Translations under genes and position numbers: made by a program | Notes under the pieces: generated by a model | What the model saw: the letters and a program-made list of their open reading frames with translations, nothing else | Database searches by the model: none | Told to the model about the DNA's origin: nothing | Shown: in pieces, positions 53,260 to 61,824 of the stretch | Numbering within the stretch: position 1 is the first letter of the stretch | Layout: the number at the start of each line of letters is the position of its first letter | NCBI RefSeq assembly: GCF_946151065.1 | Contig: NZ_CAMGZA010000001.1 | Location: 1,302,001-1,366,000, forward strand | Direction of reading: 5' to 3' | Source of the DNA: Microbacterium sp. Marseille-Q6965 | Lineage (GTDB): Bacteria; Actinomycetota; Actinomycetes; Actinomycetales; Microbacteriaceae | Length of the DNA: 64,000 nt

Positions 53260-54387
53260 ATGTCACGCACCAGCTCCGCGGAGAACAACGTGCTCGCCGC
53301 CATCGGGTCCGGTCGCGCCCGCTCGCGGCGCGACCTCGCCGAGCTGCTCGGACTGTCACCCTCCACGGTCTCGCAGCACGTGCAGTCGCTCATCGCGAAG
53401 TCGCTCGTCGAGGAGGGCGAGGCACGTCACTCGAGCGGGGGACGACGCGCTCGTGAGCTGCGCCTCACCGGCGGCGAGGGGGTGCTGGGCATGATCGACC
53501 TCGGCGGCGCGCATGCCCGGCTCGGGGTCGCGCCGCGCGGCGCCGACCTGCTGCGCACCGACGAGATCGCCGTCGCCATCGCGGACGGCCCGCGCCCCGT
53601 GCTCGAGAAGGCCGTCGAGGCGCTCGGCCGCCTCGCCGGGGCGCCCCTGTCCGGCGTCGGAATCGCGCTTCCCGGTCCCGTCGACGTCGACTCCCGCGGC
53701 GCCAACAGCCCCGCTCGCATGCCCGGGTGGGGCGGCGTCGACGTCGCCGCCATGCTCGCGGAGATCACGGGGGTGCCCGCGGTCGTCGAGAACGACGCGA
53801 ACGCCATGGCTCTGGGCGAGCACTTCGCGCGCTCCCCGCGCGTCTCGGGGTCGGTGACCCTCAAGGTCGGCACCGCCATCGGTGCCGGCGTCGTCATCGA
53901 CGGATCGGTGTATCGCGGATCGGGCGGCGCGGCCGGCGACATCACGCACACGCGGGTGTCGGCGGCGGGCGACCTGCCGTGCTCGTGCGGCAATCGCGGC
54001 TGCCTCGAGACGGTGGCCTCCGGCGCGGCCCTCACCCGTGCCCTGCGGGCCGAGGGCTACGACGTGTCGGGCACGCCCGAGGTGGTCCGCCTCGTCCGCG
54101 ACGCCGATCCCACCGCCATGGCACTGGCCCGCGCCGCGGGACGGCACCTGGGCGAGGTGCTCTGCGCCGTGGTGAACTTCTTCAACCCGGGCGCGATCTA
54201 CCTGGGCGGGGCGCTGTCGACGCTCGAACCGTTCGTGTCGGCCTTCCGCGGCCAGGTGTACGAGGGCGCGCACCCGCTCATGACCCGCGACCTCGACATC
54301 AGCCCGGCGATGCTCGGCGCGGACGCGATCCTCGTCGGCATCTCACGCCAGATCAACGAGCGCCTCACCCGTGAGCTGGCGGTGTGA
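53260..54387 (+). CDS. ROK family transcriptional regulator (NagC/XylR-like)
   Basis: A 375-residue repressor-type ROK protein. Residues ~10-65 are a winged helix (NVLAAIGSGRARSRRDLAEL, LSPSTVSQHVQSLIAKSLV), and the ROK sugar-binding domain follows with VENDANAMALGE, GAAGDITH and the zinc site CSCGNRGCLE (Cys241, 243, 248). The kinase loop near residue 80 is degenerate (DLGGAHARL), as in regulators. It is divergent from the transporter-M81-CutC-kinase operon and presumably represses it until a sugar-like inducer appears. Confidence 0.93.
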   Translation: MSRTSSAENNVLAAIGSGRARSRRDLAELLGLSPSTVSQHVQSLIAKSLVEEGEARHSSGGRRARELRLTGGEGVLGMIDLGGAHARLGVAPRGADLLRTDEIAVAIADGPRPVLEKAVEALGRLAGAPLSGVGIALPGPVDVDSRGANSPARMPGWGGVDVAAMLAEITGVPAVVENDANAMALGEHFARSPRVSGSVTLKVGTAIGAGVVIDGSVYRGSGGAAGDITHTRVSAAGDLPCSCGNRGCLETVASGAALTRALRAEGYDVSGTPEVVRLVRDADPTAMALARAAGRHLGEVLCAVVNFFNPGAIYLGGALSTLEPFVSAFRGQVYEGAHPLMTRDLDISPAMLGADAILVGISRQINERLTRELAV

Positions 54388-54410
54388 CGCGACCGGTGCG
54401 CACGCACGCG

Positions 54411-54442
54411 CGAGGCCCCGTCGACGGATCGGCGGGGCCTCG
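54411..54442. terminator. Bidirectional hairpin terminator
   Basis: A perfect 10-bp stem (CGAGGCCCCG / CGGGGCCTCG) with a 12-base loop lies between the convergent ROK-regulator and SDR genes, nine bases before the SDR stop. Confidence 0.7.
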
Positions 54443-54450
54443 TCGTGGGA

Positions 54451-55203
54451 TCAGACGGCCGTGTAGCCGCCGTCGATGAGGTAGTAGGCGCCCGTGACGA
54501 AGGAGGCGTCGTCCGAGAGCAGGAACCGCACGACCTTCGCGATCTCCTCGGGGCGGCCGAGGCGGCCGAGCGGGTGCTTGGCGACCAGACCGTCCTTCAC
54601 CTCTGCGGGCGCGCCCGCGAGCAGCGGAGTGTCGATGTAGCCGGGGCCCACCGCGTTGATGCGCAGGCCGGCGGGGCCGTACTCGGCGGCGGCGTTCTTC
54701 GTGAGGCCGACGACCGCGTGCTTGGTCGCGGTGTACGCGGAGTTGCCGAGCGCCGCGACGGTGCCGTGGATCGAGGCCATGTTGACGATGGCGCCGTCGG
54801 CCGCGCCGGCCTCGAGGATCGCCGGGATCTGGTACCGCAGGCCGTACGCGACGCCGTTGAGGTTGATGCCGATGACCGTGTTCCAGCCGTCGAGGTCCAG
54901 CTCGCCCGTCGGGGCCGACGGGCCGCCGATCCCGGCGTTGTTGAACGCGTAGTTGAGCTTGCCGTAGGTCTCCACGGCGAACTCGACGGCCTTGCGGCTG
55001 TCTTCGGCCACGGCGGTGTCGCCCTGGATGGCCACCGCCTCACCGCCGTCGCGGGTGATGTCGTCGACCACGCGCTGCGCCGCGTCCAGCTTGATGTCGG
55101 TGACGACGACCTTCACGCCGAGCGCCGCGAGCTCCTTCGCGGTCGCCTCACCGATGCCGGACCCGCCGCCCGTGACGATCGCGACCTTGCCTTCGAATGC
55201 CAT
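54451..55203 (-). CDS. Short-chain dehydrogenase/reductase (SDR)
   Basis: A 250-residue classical SDR. The cofactor motif TGGGSGIGE is at residues 11-19, NNAGIGG follows, the catalytic Ser lies in NMASIHG and the Tyr/Lys pair in SAYTATKH. Asp in VVVTDIKLD, after the second strand, favours NAD over NADP. It ends with the FVTGAYYLIDGGYTAV typical of the family. The substrate is unknown; it stands alone between two convergent or divergent neighbours. Confidence 0.9.
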   Translation of the reverse strand: MAFEGKVAIVTGGGSGIGEATAKELAALGVKVVVTDIKLDAAQRVVDDITRDGGEAVAIQGDTAVAEDSRKAVEFAVETYGKLNYAFNNAGIGGPSAPTGELDLDGWNTVIGINLNGVAYGLRYQIPAILEAGAADGAIVNMASIHGTVAALGNSAYTATKHAVVGLTKNAAAEYGPAGLRINAVGPGYIDTPLLAGAPAEVKDGLVAKHPLGRLGRPEEIAKVVRFLLSDDASFVTGAYYLIDGGYTAV

Positions 55204-55355
55204 TCGATGCTCCTCTGCGTATCGATCCCTCGGACCGTCGGCGCATCGGTTCGCGCTGCTGTATTCGCCCGAATGGATCGGATGTCCTCAGCCTACGCCC
55301 GGCCGAGGTCGGGTGGCACCGGGGTGGACACCGCGAGCGTGAAAGGATATCGCTC

Positions 55356-56810
55356 ATGGCGAACGACACTTCCACGGCGACGCGCGCGGCTGGTCCGCGG
55401 GGCGCGATCGACCGCTTCTTCAAGATCACCGAGCGCGGATCGACCGTCGGCACCGAGATCCGCGGCGGCCTGGTGACCTTCTTCGCGATGAGCTACATCG
55501 TGATCCTGAACCCCCTCATCATCGGCACCGTTCCCGACGGCACGGGGCAGATGCTCGGCGGCGGCGACTCGCCCAACCTCGCCATGATCGCCTCCACCAC
55601 CGCCCTCATCGCCGGCATCATGACGATCCTGATGGGCGTCGTCGCCAACTACCCCATGGCCCTGGCCGCGGGCCTCGGCCTCAACGCCGTCGTCGCGTTC
55701 TCCATCGCCGGCATGCCGGGCGTGACGTGGGCCGACGCCATGGGCCTCGTCGTCATCGAGGGCATCATCATCCTGCTCCTCGTCCTCACCGGCTTCCGCG
55801 AGGCCGTCTTCAACGCCGTGCCGCGCGAGCTCAAGGTGGCCATCGGCGTGGGCATCGGCCTGTTCATCACGCTCATCGGCCTCACCAACGCCGGCTTCGT
55901 CGAGACCGGTGCGACGATCCTCGCGCTCGGCAACCTCGGCACGTGGCCGATCTTCGTGTTCGTGCTGGGCCTCGTCCTCGCGATCGTGCTGTGGGTGCGC
56001 AAGGTGCGCGGCGCGATGCTCATCGCGATCCTCGTCGCCACCGTCGTCGCGGTGATCCTCGAGAACACGCTGCGCATCGGCCCCGCCGGCGAGGACAACC
56101 CCGGGGGCTGGAACTCGGCGCCCACCTTCACGGGAGTGGTCAGCGCCCCCGACTTCTCGCTGCTCGGGCAGTTCAACATCCTCAGCTCGTGGGACCGGAT
56201 CGGCATCATCACGGCCGTCCTGCTCGTCTTCACGCTGCTGCTGGCGGACTTCTTCGACACGATGGGCACCATGGTCGCCGTGGGCGCCGAGGCCAAGCTG
56301 CTCGACGAGAAGGGCAACCCGCCGCAGACCCGCCGCATCCTCGTGATTGACTCGCTCGCGGCGGTCGCCGGCGGCATGGGCTCGGTCTCGTCGAACACCT
56401 CGTACGTCGAGTCGACCTCGGGCGTCGGGGAGGGCGCCCGAACCGGCCTCGCCTCGGTCGTGACCGGCATCGCCTTCCTGCTCGCGACGTTCCTGTCGCC
56501 CCTCGTCGCGCTCGTTCCCTACGAGGCGGCTGCGCCGGCCCTCGTGCTCGTCGGCTTCCTGATGATGACGCAGATCTCGGGCATCGACTGGACGAGGATG
56601 GAGATCGCGATCCCGGCCTTCCTCACGATCGCGATCATGCCGTTCACCTACTCGATCTCCGACGGTATCGGCGCCGGCTTCATCGCCTACGTCATCGTGA
56701 AGCTCGCGCAGGGCCGAATCCGCGACATCCACTGGCTGATGTGGCTGTCGTCCGTGCTGTTCGTGGTGTACTTCACGCTCGACCCCATCCGCGCAGCCCT
56801 GGGCCTGTGA
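55356..56810 (+). CDS. NCS2 purine permease, AzgA-like
   Basis: A 484-residue carrier of the AzgA branch of nucleobase symporters (adenine, hypoxanthine, guanine). Features are FFKITERGSTVGTEIRGGLVTFFAMSYI at the N-terminus, AAGLGLNAVVAFS (TM3), ADFFDTMGTMVAVG (TM8) and SNTSYVESTSGVGEGARTGL (TM10) with the ligand-binding Glu residues. A GAAAGGA ribosome site precedes the ATG. It complements the UraA-like carrier and apt in purine salvage. It is followed by a strong terminator. Confidence 0.93.
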   Translation: MANDTSTATRAAGPRGAIDRFFKITERGSTVGTEIRGGLVTFFAMSYIVILNPLIIGTVPDGTGQMLGGGDSPNLAMIASTTALIAGIMTILMGVVANYPMALAAGLGLNAVVAFSIAGMPGVTWADAMGLVVIEGIIILLLVLTGFREAVFNAVPRELKVAIGVGIGLFITLIGLTNAGFVETGATILALGNLGTWPIFVFVLGLVLAIVLWVRKVRGAMLIAILVATVVAVILENTLRIGPAGEDNPGGWNSAPTFTGVVSAPDFSLLGQFNILSSWDRIGIITAVLLVFTLLLADFFDTMGTMVAVGAEAKLLDEKGNPPQTRRILVIDSLAAVAGGMGSVSSNTSYVESTSGVGEGARTGLASVVTGIAFLLATFLSPLVALVPYEAAAPALVLVGFLMMTQISGIDWTRMEIAIPAFLTIAIMPFTYSISDGIGAGFIAYVIVKLAQGRIRDIHWLMWLSSVLFVVYFTLDPIRAALGL

Positions 56811-56815
56811 CGGCG

Positions 56816-56849
56816 CGAAGGCCGGGCATCCCACGATGCCCGGCCTTCG
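56816..56849. terminator. Strong 15-bp hairpin terminator
   Basis: A perfect 15-bp inverted repeat (CGAAGGCCGGGCATC and its complement at 56835-56849) with a CCAC tetraloop, six bases after the permease stop, followed by TCGTCT. It serves the convergent permease and DUF4188 genes. Confidence 0.85.
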
Positions 56850-56861
56850 TCGTCTCGCGGC

Positions 56862-57347
56862 TCAGACCCCCGACCGACGTGCCGCCTCGAGTCGCGCGCG
56901 AGCCGTCTCGCCCCGCGGGCCGACCGGCTGCAGCGCGGTCGCCGCGCCGAGCCCGGTGGGCGGCATGTTCACGTAGACGGATTCGGCCGCGCGCGCGGGA
57001 AAGGTCTCGTGCCAGATCCCGACGGCATCACCGGCCACACGCGCCCGCCGGTTGAACGCCGTCCAAGCGGGCCGATGCCGGGCTTGTGGATCCGACGCGT
57101 AGCCGTAGAGCTTGTCGAGGCTCGTCCAGTACTGGATCACACTGGGCGTGCGCGGGAAGCCGAAGAACCGGTAACCGATCATGCCGGATTCCGGGTCGGA
57201 GGCCAGCTCGCGCATCATGCCGGGCATGGCGGCGAATGCCGGCCACCAGTCGGCGACGCGCCACCACCTGTTGATGCGCATCCCGACCATGAACACGACC
57301 AGCTCACCCTCGTACGCATGCGTCATCCGGCCCGGCAGCGGTCTCAT
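56862..57347 (-). CDS. DUF4188 domain-containing protein (monooxygenase-like)
   Basis: A 161-residue protein with the DUF4188 pattern: VVFMVGMRINRWWRVADWWPAF, MPGMMRELASDPESGMIGY, TPSVIQYWTSLDKLYGYAS, then WTAFNRRARVAGDAVGIWHE. The family has a dimeric alpha/beta-barrel (ferredoxin-like) fold related to antibiotic monooxygenases and heme-dependent aldoxime enzymes; no activity is proven. An AGGGGAACGAG ribosome site precedes the ATG. It is divergent from a MerR-type regulator across an extended palindrome, which makes it the likely regulated target. Confidence 0.85.
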   Translation of the reverse strand: MRPLPGRMTHAYEGELVVFMVGMRINRWWRVADWWPAFAAMPGMMRELASDPESGMIGYRFFGFPRTPSVIQYWTSLDKLYGYASDPQARHRPAWTAFNRRARVAGDAVGIWHETFPARAAESVYVNMPPTGLGAATALQPVGPRGETARARLEAARRSGV

Positions 57348-57379
57348 CTCGTTCCCCTGTTCTGTCCTGGCGCATACTG

Positions 57380-57417
57380 GATAGCACCACTCCCCAATAT
57401 TGGAGAGTGGTGCTATC
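57380..57417. promoter_or_regulatory. 38-bp near-perfect palindrome, MerR-type operator candidate
   Basis: Two 19-base arms centred between 57398 and 57399 match at 18 of 19 positions; the outer arms read GATAGCACCACTC and GAGTGGTGCTATC, and the centre is CCAATATTGG. It fills the divergent region between DUF4188 and the MerR regulator. On the minus strand TTGACA (57421-57426) abuts it, and AATATT lies 19 bases further on, the long spacer typical of MerR-controlled promoters. Control of DUF4188 by the neighbouring regulator is inferred. Confidence 0.75.
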
Positions 57418-57435
57418 TAATGTCAAGGGGTCCGT

Positions 57436-58047
57436 GTGCGCATTTCCGAGCTCTCCCGCCGCAGCCGCGTGCCGGTGGCGACCATCAAGTACTACCTGCG
57501 CGAAGGCCTGGTCGCCCCCGGGACCCTCACCGCGTCGACCCAGGCGCAGTACGACGAGACTCATCTCGATCGGCTTCGGCTGGTGCGCGCCCTGCTCGGC
57601 CCGGGCGGACTGTCCATCGCACAGGCCCGCGCGATCCTCGGCGTCATCGACGACCCGCAACACGACACGTTCGCGGCCCTCGGCGCGGCGCAGCATGCCA
57701 TCGCCGCCGCGCCGCCGCAGGAGGACACCCCGCGCGCGGCGTCGGTTCTCGCACGCGCGGGCTGGCAGATCGATCCGGCAAGCACGGAGCCCGCCCAGCT
57801 CGAGGCCGCTCTCGCCGGACTCGACGACGCGGGTTTCGAGATCCCCGATGCGGTGATGACGGCGTACATCCGTGCGGCCGAGCAGATCGCGGCCGCAGAG
57901 CTTGCCGAGGCCCCCGAGGACCGCGCCGCCGCGATCCGGTACGCCGTTCTCGGCACGGTGTTGACCGAGCCGGTGATCCTTGCCCTGCGCCGGCTCGCCC
58001 ACCAGCAGGCGGCCGCGCGGCGCTTCGGCCCCGCGAGCGACGCCTGA
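57436..58047 (+). CDS. MerR family transcriptional regulator
   Basis: A 203-residue MerR-type activator. The N-terminal winged helix is RISELSRRSRVPVATIKYYL, followed by REGLVAPGTLTASTQAQYDE and HLDRLRLVRALLG; a dimerisation helix and a ~120-residue helical effector domain follow, unrelated to the Cys-based metal sensors, so an organic ligand is likely. It starts at a GTG after AAGGGG; an overlapping GTG at 57434 is out of frame. It reads away from DUF4188 across the 38-bp palindrome. Confidence 0.9.
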   Translation: MRISELSRRSRVPVATIKYYLREGLVAPGTLTASTQAQYDETHLDRLRLVRALLGPGGLSIAQARAILGVIDDPQHDTFAALGAAQHAIAAAPPQEDTPRAASVLARAGWQIDPASTEPAQLEAALAGLDDAGFEIPDAVMTAYIRAAEQIAAAELAEAPEDRAAAIRYAVLGTVLTEPVILALRRLAHQQAAARRFGPASDA

Positions 58048-58065
58048 CGGAGCGCCCGCCGGCGG

Positions 58066-58584
58066 TCAGGCGGTGAAGACGGTGTGCACCTCGCCGGCGT
58101 GCGCCCGGCCGCCGAGGCCCTCAAGCTCGAGGATCACGGCGGAGCCGGCCACCACGGCGCCCAGATCGCGCACGAGTTCCTGCGCCGCGCTGAGCGTGCC
58201 GCCCGTCGCGAGCACGTCGTCGAGCAGCAGGACGCGTGCCCCCGGCGCGAGCACGTCCGGACCCTCGATGGTCGCGGTGCCGTACTCGAGGGCATACGAG
58301 ACCGCGGCGGCCGGCCGCGGCAGCTTCCCCGCCTTGCGGATCGGCAGCATCCCCACACCGGTCAGCGCCGAGATGTAGCCGGCGAGCAGGAAGCCGCGGG
58401 CCTCGATGCCACCGACCATGTCGAACGAGCCCGCAAACGGCCGGATCAGCTCGTCCGCGACGGCGCGCATCGCCGCACCGTCGGCGAGCAGCGGCGAGAT
58501 GTCGCGGAACAGCACGCCGGGCTCCGGGTAGTCGGGGGTCACGGCGATCAGGGACTCGGCGCGCGCCAGTTCGGGTGTGGTCAC
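58066..58584 (-). CDS. apt: Adenine phosphoribosyltransferase (Apt)
   Basis: A 172-residue salvage enzyme forming AMP from adenine and PRPP. It has the start PDYPEPGVLFRDISPLL, GGIEARGFLLAG, the flexible-loop IRKAGKLP and the PRPP-binding loop VLLLDDVLATGGTL. The GTG start lies six bases after a TACCCT hexamer (leaderless). It converges with the MerR gene with an 18-base gap. Confidence 0.97.
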   Translation of the reverse strand: MTTPELARAESLIAVTPDYPEPGVLFRDISPLLADGAAMRAVADELIRPFAGSFDMVGGIEARGFLLAGYISALTGVGMLPIRKAGKLPRPAAAVSYALEYGTATIEGPDVLAPGARVLLLDDVLATGGTLSAAQELVRDLGAVVAGSAVILELEGLGGRAHAGEVHTVFTA

Positions 58585-58590
58585 CGCTCA

Positions 58591-58596
58591 AGGGTA
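58591..58596 (-). promoter_or_regulatory. -10 hexamer TACCCT, leaderless promoter of apt
   Basis: Minus-strand TACCCT lies six bases before the apt GTG. Confidence 0.5.
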
Positions 58597-58656
58597 CTGG
58601 GGCGGAGCGGACGGACGATGGGGATCCCCCCAGGGCGCGCGCGGAGGTGGCGCCCG

Positions 58657-58662
58657 TAGGCT
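58657..58662 (+). promoter_or_regulatory. -10 hexamer TAGGCT, leaderless promoter
   Basis: TAGGCT, identical to the purD -10, is followed by six bases and the ATG at 58669; divergent from apt. Confidence 0.55.
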
Positions 58663-58668
58663 GAGGGC

Positions 58669-59253
58669 ATGCGCCTCACCGCCACCGCCGACGACCGCCT
58701 CTGGGTCTCCGTCACCGGCAGCGTCGGCCTGCGCGGCCGCCGGCACCGGAAGGCGGCGATCCGGATGCTGCTGAACATCTCCCGCCGCCAGCTCGGCCTC
58801 GAAACGCCCTCCGGCCGGTTCGGCCCCTGGCTCATGAGCCAGTTCGTGCCGATGATCATGCGCCGCATGGAGGGCCGGATCCTCGCCTGGGTCTGGCGCG
58901 AGGACCCCGAGCTGCTCGTCGCCATGGCCCAGGTCGAGGAGCTCACCCCGCAGCTGCGCGCGGCGCGGGCGATGATGCCCATGCAGTACGACGACGCCGA
59001 GCCCTTCCACAGCCCGCACCTGGGTGCCGGCGAGCGCCTCGTGCTCGACATGCCGCAGCGCGAGAACACCCCGCCGATGGCCACGTACTCCTGGGAGACC
59101 GGCACGCACCTCGTCACCCTTACCGCGATGAGCCCCGACCGCACGCGCTTCGGCACGGTGCTCGGCGCCGTCGACGAGCTCGCGCGCTCGCTGCGGCTCG
59201 TCGACGACGTCCAGCTGGGCGAGTCGAACGTGCTGCGCCTCGACCCGGCGTGA
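58669..59253 (+). CDS. Conserved hypothetical protein (194 aa)
   Basis: A 194-residue soluble protein that I cannot place in a characterised family. It is rich in Met (PMIMRRMEGR, RAMMPMQYDD) and has no signal peptide or membrane helix. Segments such as MATYSWETGTHLVTLTAMSPDR look like a beta-sheet core with an immunity- or ESX-associated style, but this is only an impression. It is transcribed from its own leaderless promoter, divergent from apt, and converges with the sugar transporter operon. Confidence 0.75.
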   Translation: MRLTATADDRLWVSVTGSVGLRGRRHRKAAIRMLLNISRRQLGLETPSGRFGPWLMSQFVPMIMRRMEGRILAWVWREDPELLVAMAQVEELTPQLRAARAMMPMQYDDAEPFHSPHLGAGERLVLDMPQRENTPPMATYSWETGTHLVTLTAMSPDRTRFGTVLGAVDELARSLRLVDDVQLGESNVLRLDPA

Positions 59254-59274
59254 GCCGCCGGGCCGAGGCGCGCG

Positions 59275-60273
59275 TCATCTGGACTGCCCCACGCGTCGCA
59301 GCGAGTCCAGCGTGATCGCCAGCACGATGACGAGCCCCTTGATGATCAGCTGGTAGAAGTACGGCACGTTCGTCAGCACGAGGATGTTCGACAGGACGCC
59401 GATGATCATCGCCCCCAGCAGCGTGCCGAAGATCCGACCCCGACCGCCGGCGAGCGCCGTGCCGCCGAGCACGACCGCCGCGATCGCGTCGAGCTCATAG
59501 CTCTGGCCGGCGTTGGGCTGCGCCGAGAGCACACGCGCTGAGAACAGGATCCCACCCAGCCCGGCGGTGGCACCGCCGATCGTGTAGACCCACAGCAGCA
59601 CCTTCTTGACGTTGATGCCGGCCAGGCGGGCCGCCTCCGGGTTGCCGCCGACCGCGTACACGTGGCGTCCGAACGTGGTGCGCTCGAGCACGAACCACAT
59701 GATCACGTACACGATGAGCATGATCACGACGGGCGTGGGCACGACCGACACGTAGCTGGATCCCAGGGGCGCGTACGACAGGTCGTTGGCGATCAGGGGC
59801 TGACCGTCGAGCAGCGCGTACGCCGTGCCACGCAGGTACTGCATCGAGCCGAGCGTCACGATGAAGGACGGCAGCACCAGCAGGGCTACGAGGACGCCGT
59901 TGAGCGCCCCGGCGAGCGCGCCGGCGACGATGCCGCCGACCACCGCGACCGGCGCCGGCATGCCCGACACGTGCAACAGCACGCCCACGCAACCGGCCAC
60001 CGCCAGGATGGAGCCGACCGAAAGGTCGATGCCGGCGGTGAGGATCACCACCGTCACGCCGGCGGCGATGATGGCGTTGATCGAGATCGCCCGCAGCACG
60101 TCCATCGCGTTGCTGAACGAGAGGAAGTTCTCGGAGGCGAACGACGCGATCACGATGAGCAGGATCAGCACACCGAGGATGCCGACGCGATCCCACCAGT
60201 AGAACATCTTCCGAAGCAGCTCGGCCCGGCGGGCCGTCGTGGCCGCGGCGGGCGCCGTTGAGAGCGCGTTCAT
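59275..60273 (-). CDS. Ribose-type sugar ABC transporter permease (RbsC-like)
   Basis: A 332-residue CUT2 permease with 8-10 helices. Family motifs are AAGVTVVILTAGIDLSVGS and, near the end, DAIAAVVLGGTALAGGRGRI with the GT.LGA.IIG helix. CUT2 importers carry pentoses, galactose, ribose or rare ketoses. It is the last gene of the four-gene operon; its ATG overlaps the ATPase stop by four bases. Confidence 0.94.
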   Translation of the reverse strand: MNALSTAPAAATTARRAELLRKMFYWWDRVGILGVLILLIVIASFASENFLSFSNAMDVLRAISINAIIAAGVTVVILTAGIDLSVGSILAVAGCVGVLLHVSGMPAPVAVVGGIVAGALAGALNGVLVALLVLPSFIVTLGSMQYLRGTAYALLDGQPLIANDLSYAPLGSSYVSVVPTPVVIMLIVYVIMWFVLERTTFGRHVYAVGGNPEAARLAGINVKKVLLWVYTIGGATAGLGGILFSARVLSAQPNAGQSYELDAIAAVVLGGTALAGGRGRIFGTLLGAMIIGVLSNILVLTNVPYFYQLIIKGLVIVLAITLDSLRRVGQSR

Positions 60274-61820
60274 GCTGTCTCCTCGTCGTTCCGGTGCACG
60301 CCGGTGGCGTGTTCCATGACCTTCTCCTCCGTCGCCGTGGCGGCCTCCAGCTCCGCCACGATGCGCCCCTCGCGCATCACCAGCAGGCGATCGGAGATCC
60401 CCAGGGCCTCGGGCAGATCGGAGCTGACGATGAGCACTGCGGCCCCGTTCGCGGCGATCTCGGAGATGATCCGGTAGATCTCCGACTTGGCGCCGATGTC
60501 GACGCCCCGGGTGGGCTCATCGAGGATGAGCAGGCGCGGCTCCTGCAGCAGCATGCGCGCCAGCACCGCCTTCTGCTGATTCCCACCCGAGAGCGACTTC
60601 ACCTCGATCTCGGGAGAGCTGGCCTTGATCCGCAGCGCATCCCACACCGGTCGCACCGCCTGCCGCAGCTTGCCGGGCAGCGTGACGCCCAGCCGCGAGC
60701 GGCGGGACAGGGTCGACACGTCGATGTTCGAGCTCACCGACATCTCGAGGAAGAGGGCCTGGTCCTTCCGGCTCTCGGGCAGCAGCGCGACGCCGTCGCG
60801 GATGCTGCGGCGCGGATCGCGCACGCGCAACGGCCGCCCGTCGAGCTCGATCCGCCCGGATGCCGGCCGGTCGGCGCCGTAGATGAGCCGCACCGCCTCG
60901 GTGCGGCCCGCGCCGATGAGACCGACGAGCGAGACCACCTCGCCGCCGCGCACCTGGAACGACACGGGCCCCACGCCCTTGCCGTCCGTCAGCTCACGCA
61001 CGTCCAGCCGCACCTCGCCCGGGGTCCGCTCCGAGCGCTGATAGAGATCGGTGATCTCGCGCCCCACCATCATCGACACGATCTCGCGCGACGACGTCTC
61101 GGACATGCGCCGGGTGCCGACGTAGCGACCGTCGCGCAGCACGGTGAGGCGGTCGGAGAGCTCCCAGATCTCCTCCATCCGGTGCGAGATGTACACCAGG
61201 CCCATGCCCTTCTCGCGCATCTCGCGCAGCAGGCGGAACAGCCGCTCGCTCTCGCTCTGGCTCAGTGCCGCCGTCGGCTCATCGAGCACGAGGATCTGCG
61301 CGTCCTCCGAGAGCGCCCTGGCGATCTCCACGAGCTGCTGCATGCCCACGCTGAGGCGCCCGATCGGCGTTCTCGGGTCGATGTCGGCGCCGACGAGCGC
61401 CAGCTTGTCGCGCGCGTCCGAGATCAGCCTGCCGCGGTTCAGCAGGCCGAACCGGGCGGGCTCCTTACCGAGGGCGAGGTTCTCGGCGACCGTCATGTCC
61501 GGGATCGTGTTGAGCTCCTGGTGGATGATCGCGATCCCCGCCGCCTGGGCGTCGCGCGGCGAGGCGAACCGCACCGGCTCGCCCCGCACCACGACCTCCC
61601 CGGCGTCCGGCTGATAGTTCCCGGTGATGATCTTCATGAGCGTCGACTTGCCCGCGCCGTTCTCACCCGAGAGCGAGTGGATCTCGCCCGCGCGCAGGTC
61701 GAAGCTCACGTCGGTCAGCGCGGCGGTGGCGCCGAAACGCTTCGAGATGCCGCGCACCTCGAGCAGCGTCTCGGCGACCACCTGCGGGGACGGCGTCTGC
61801 TCCGCTGCCGTCATGGGCAT
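60270..61820 (-). CDS. Ribose-type sugar ABC transporter ATPase (RbsA-like)
   Basis: A 516-residue double ATPase of the CUT2 class. Domain 1 has Walker A GENGAGKST, signature LSVGMQQLVEIARAL and Walker B ILVLDEPTAAL. Domain 2 has the degenerate Walker A GLIGAGRTE typical of RbsA/MglA, and an intact LSGGNQQKAVLAR with LLILDEPTRGVD. Two ATGs lie six bases apart (61820 and 61814); the upstream one, three bases after GGTGAGC, is listed. It lies four bases after the binding-protein stop. Confidence 0.94.
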   Translation of the reverse strand: MPMTAAEQTPSPQVVAETLLEVRGISKRFGATAALTDVSFDLRAGEIHSLSGENGAGKSTLMKIITGNYQPDAGEVVVRGEPVRFASPRDAQAAGIAIIHQELNTIPDMTVAENLALGKEPARFGLLNRGRLISDARDKLALVGADIDPRTPIGRLSVGMQQLVEIARALSEDAQILVLDEPTAALSQSESERLFRLLREMREKGMGLVYISHRMEEIWELSDRLTVLRDGRYVGTRRMSETSSREIVSMMVGREITDLYQRSERTPGEVRLDVRELTDGKGVGPVSFQVRGGEVVSLVGLIGAGRTEAVRLIYGADRPASGRIELDGRPLRVRDPRRSIRDGVALLPESRKDQALFLEMSVSSNIDVSTLSRRSRLGVTLPGKLRQAVRPVWDALRIKASSPEIEVKSLSGGNQQKAVLARMLLQEPRLLILDEPTRGVDIGAKSEIYRIISEIAANGAAVLIVSSDLPEALGISDRLLVMREGRIVAELEAATATEEKVMEHATGVHRNDEETA

Positions 61821-61824
61821 GCGC

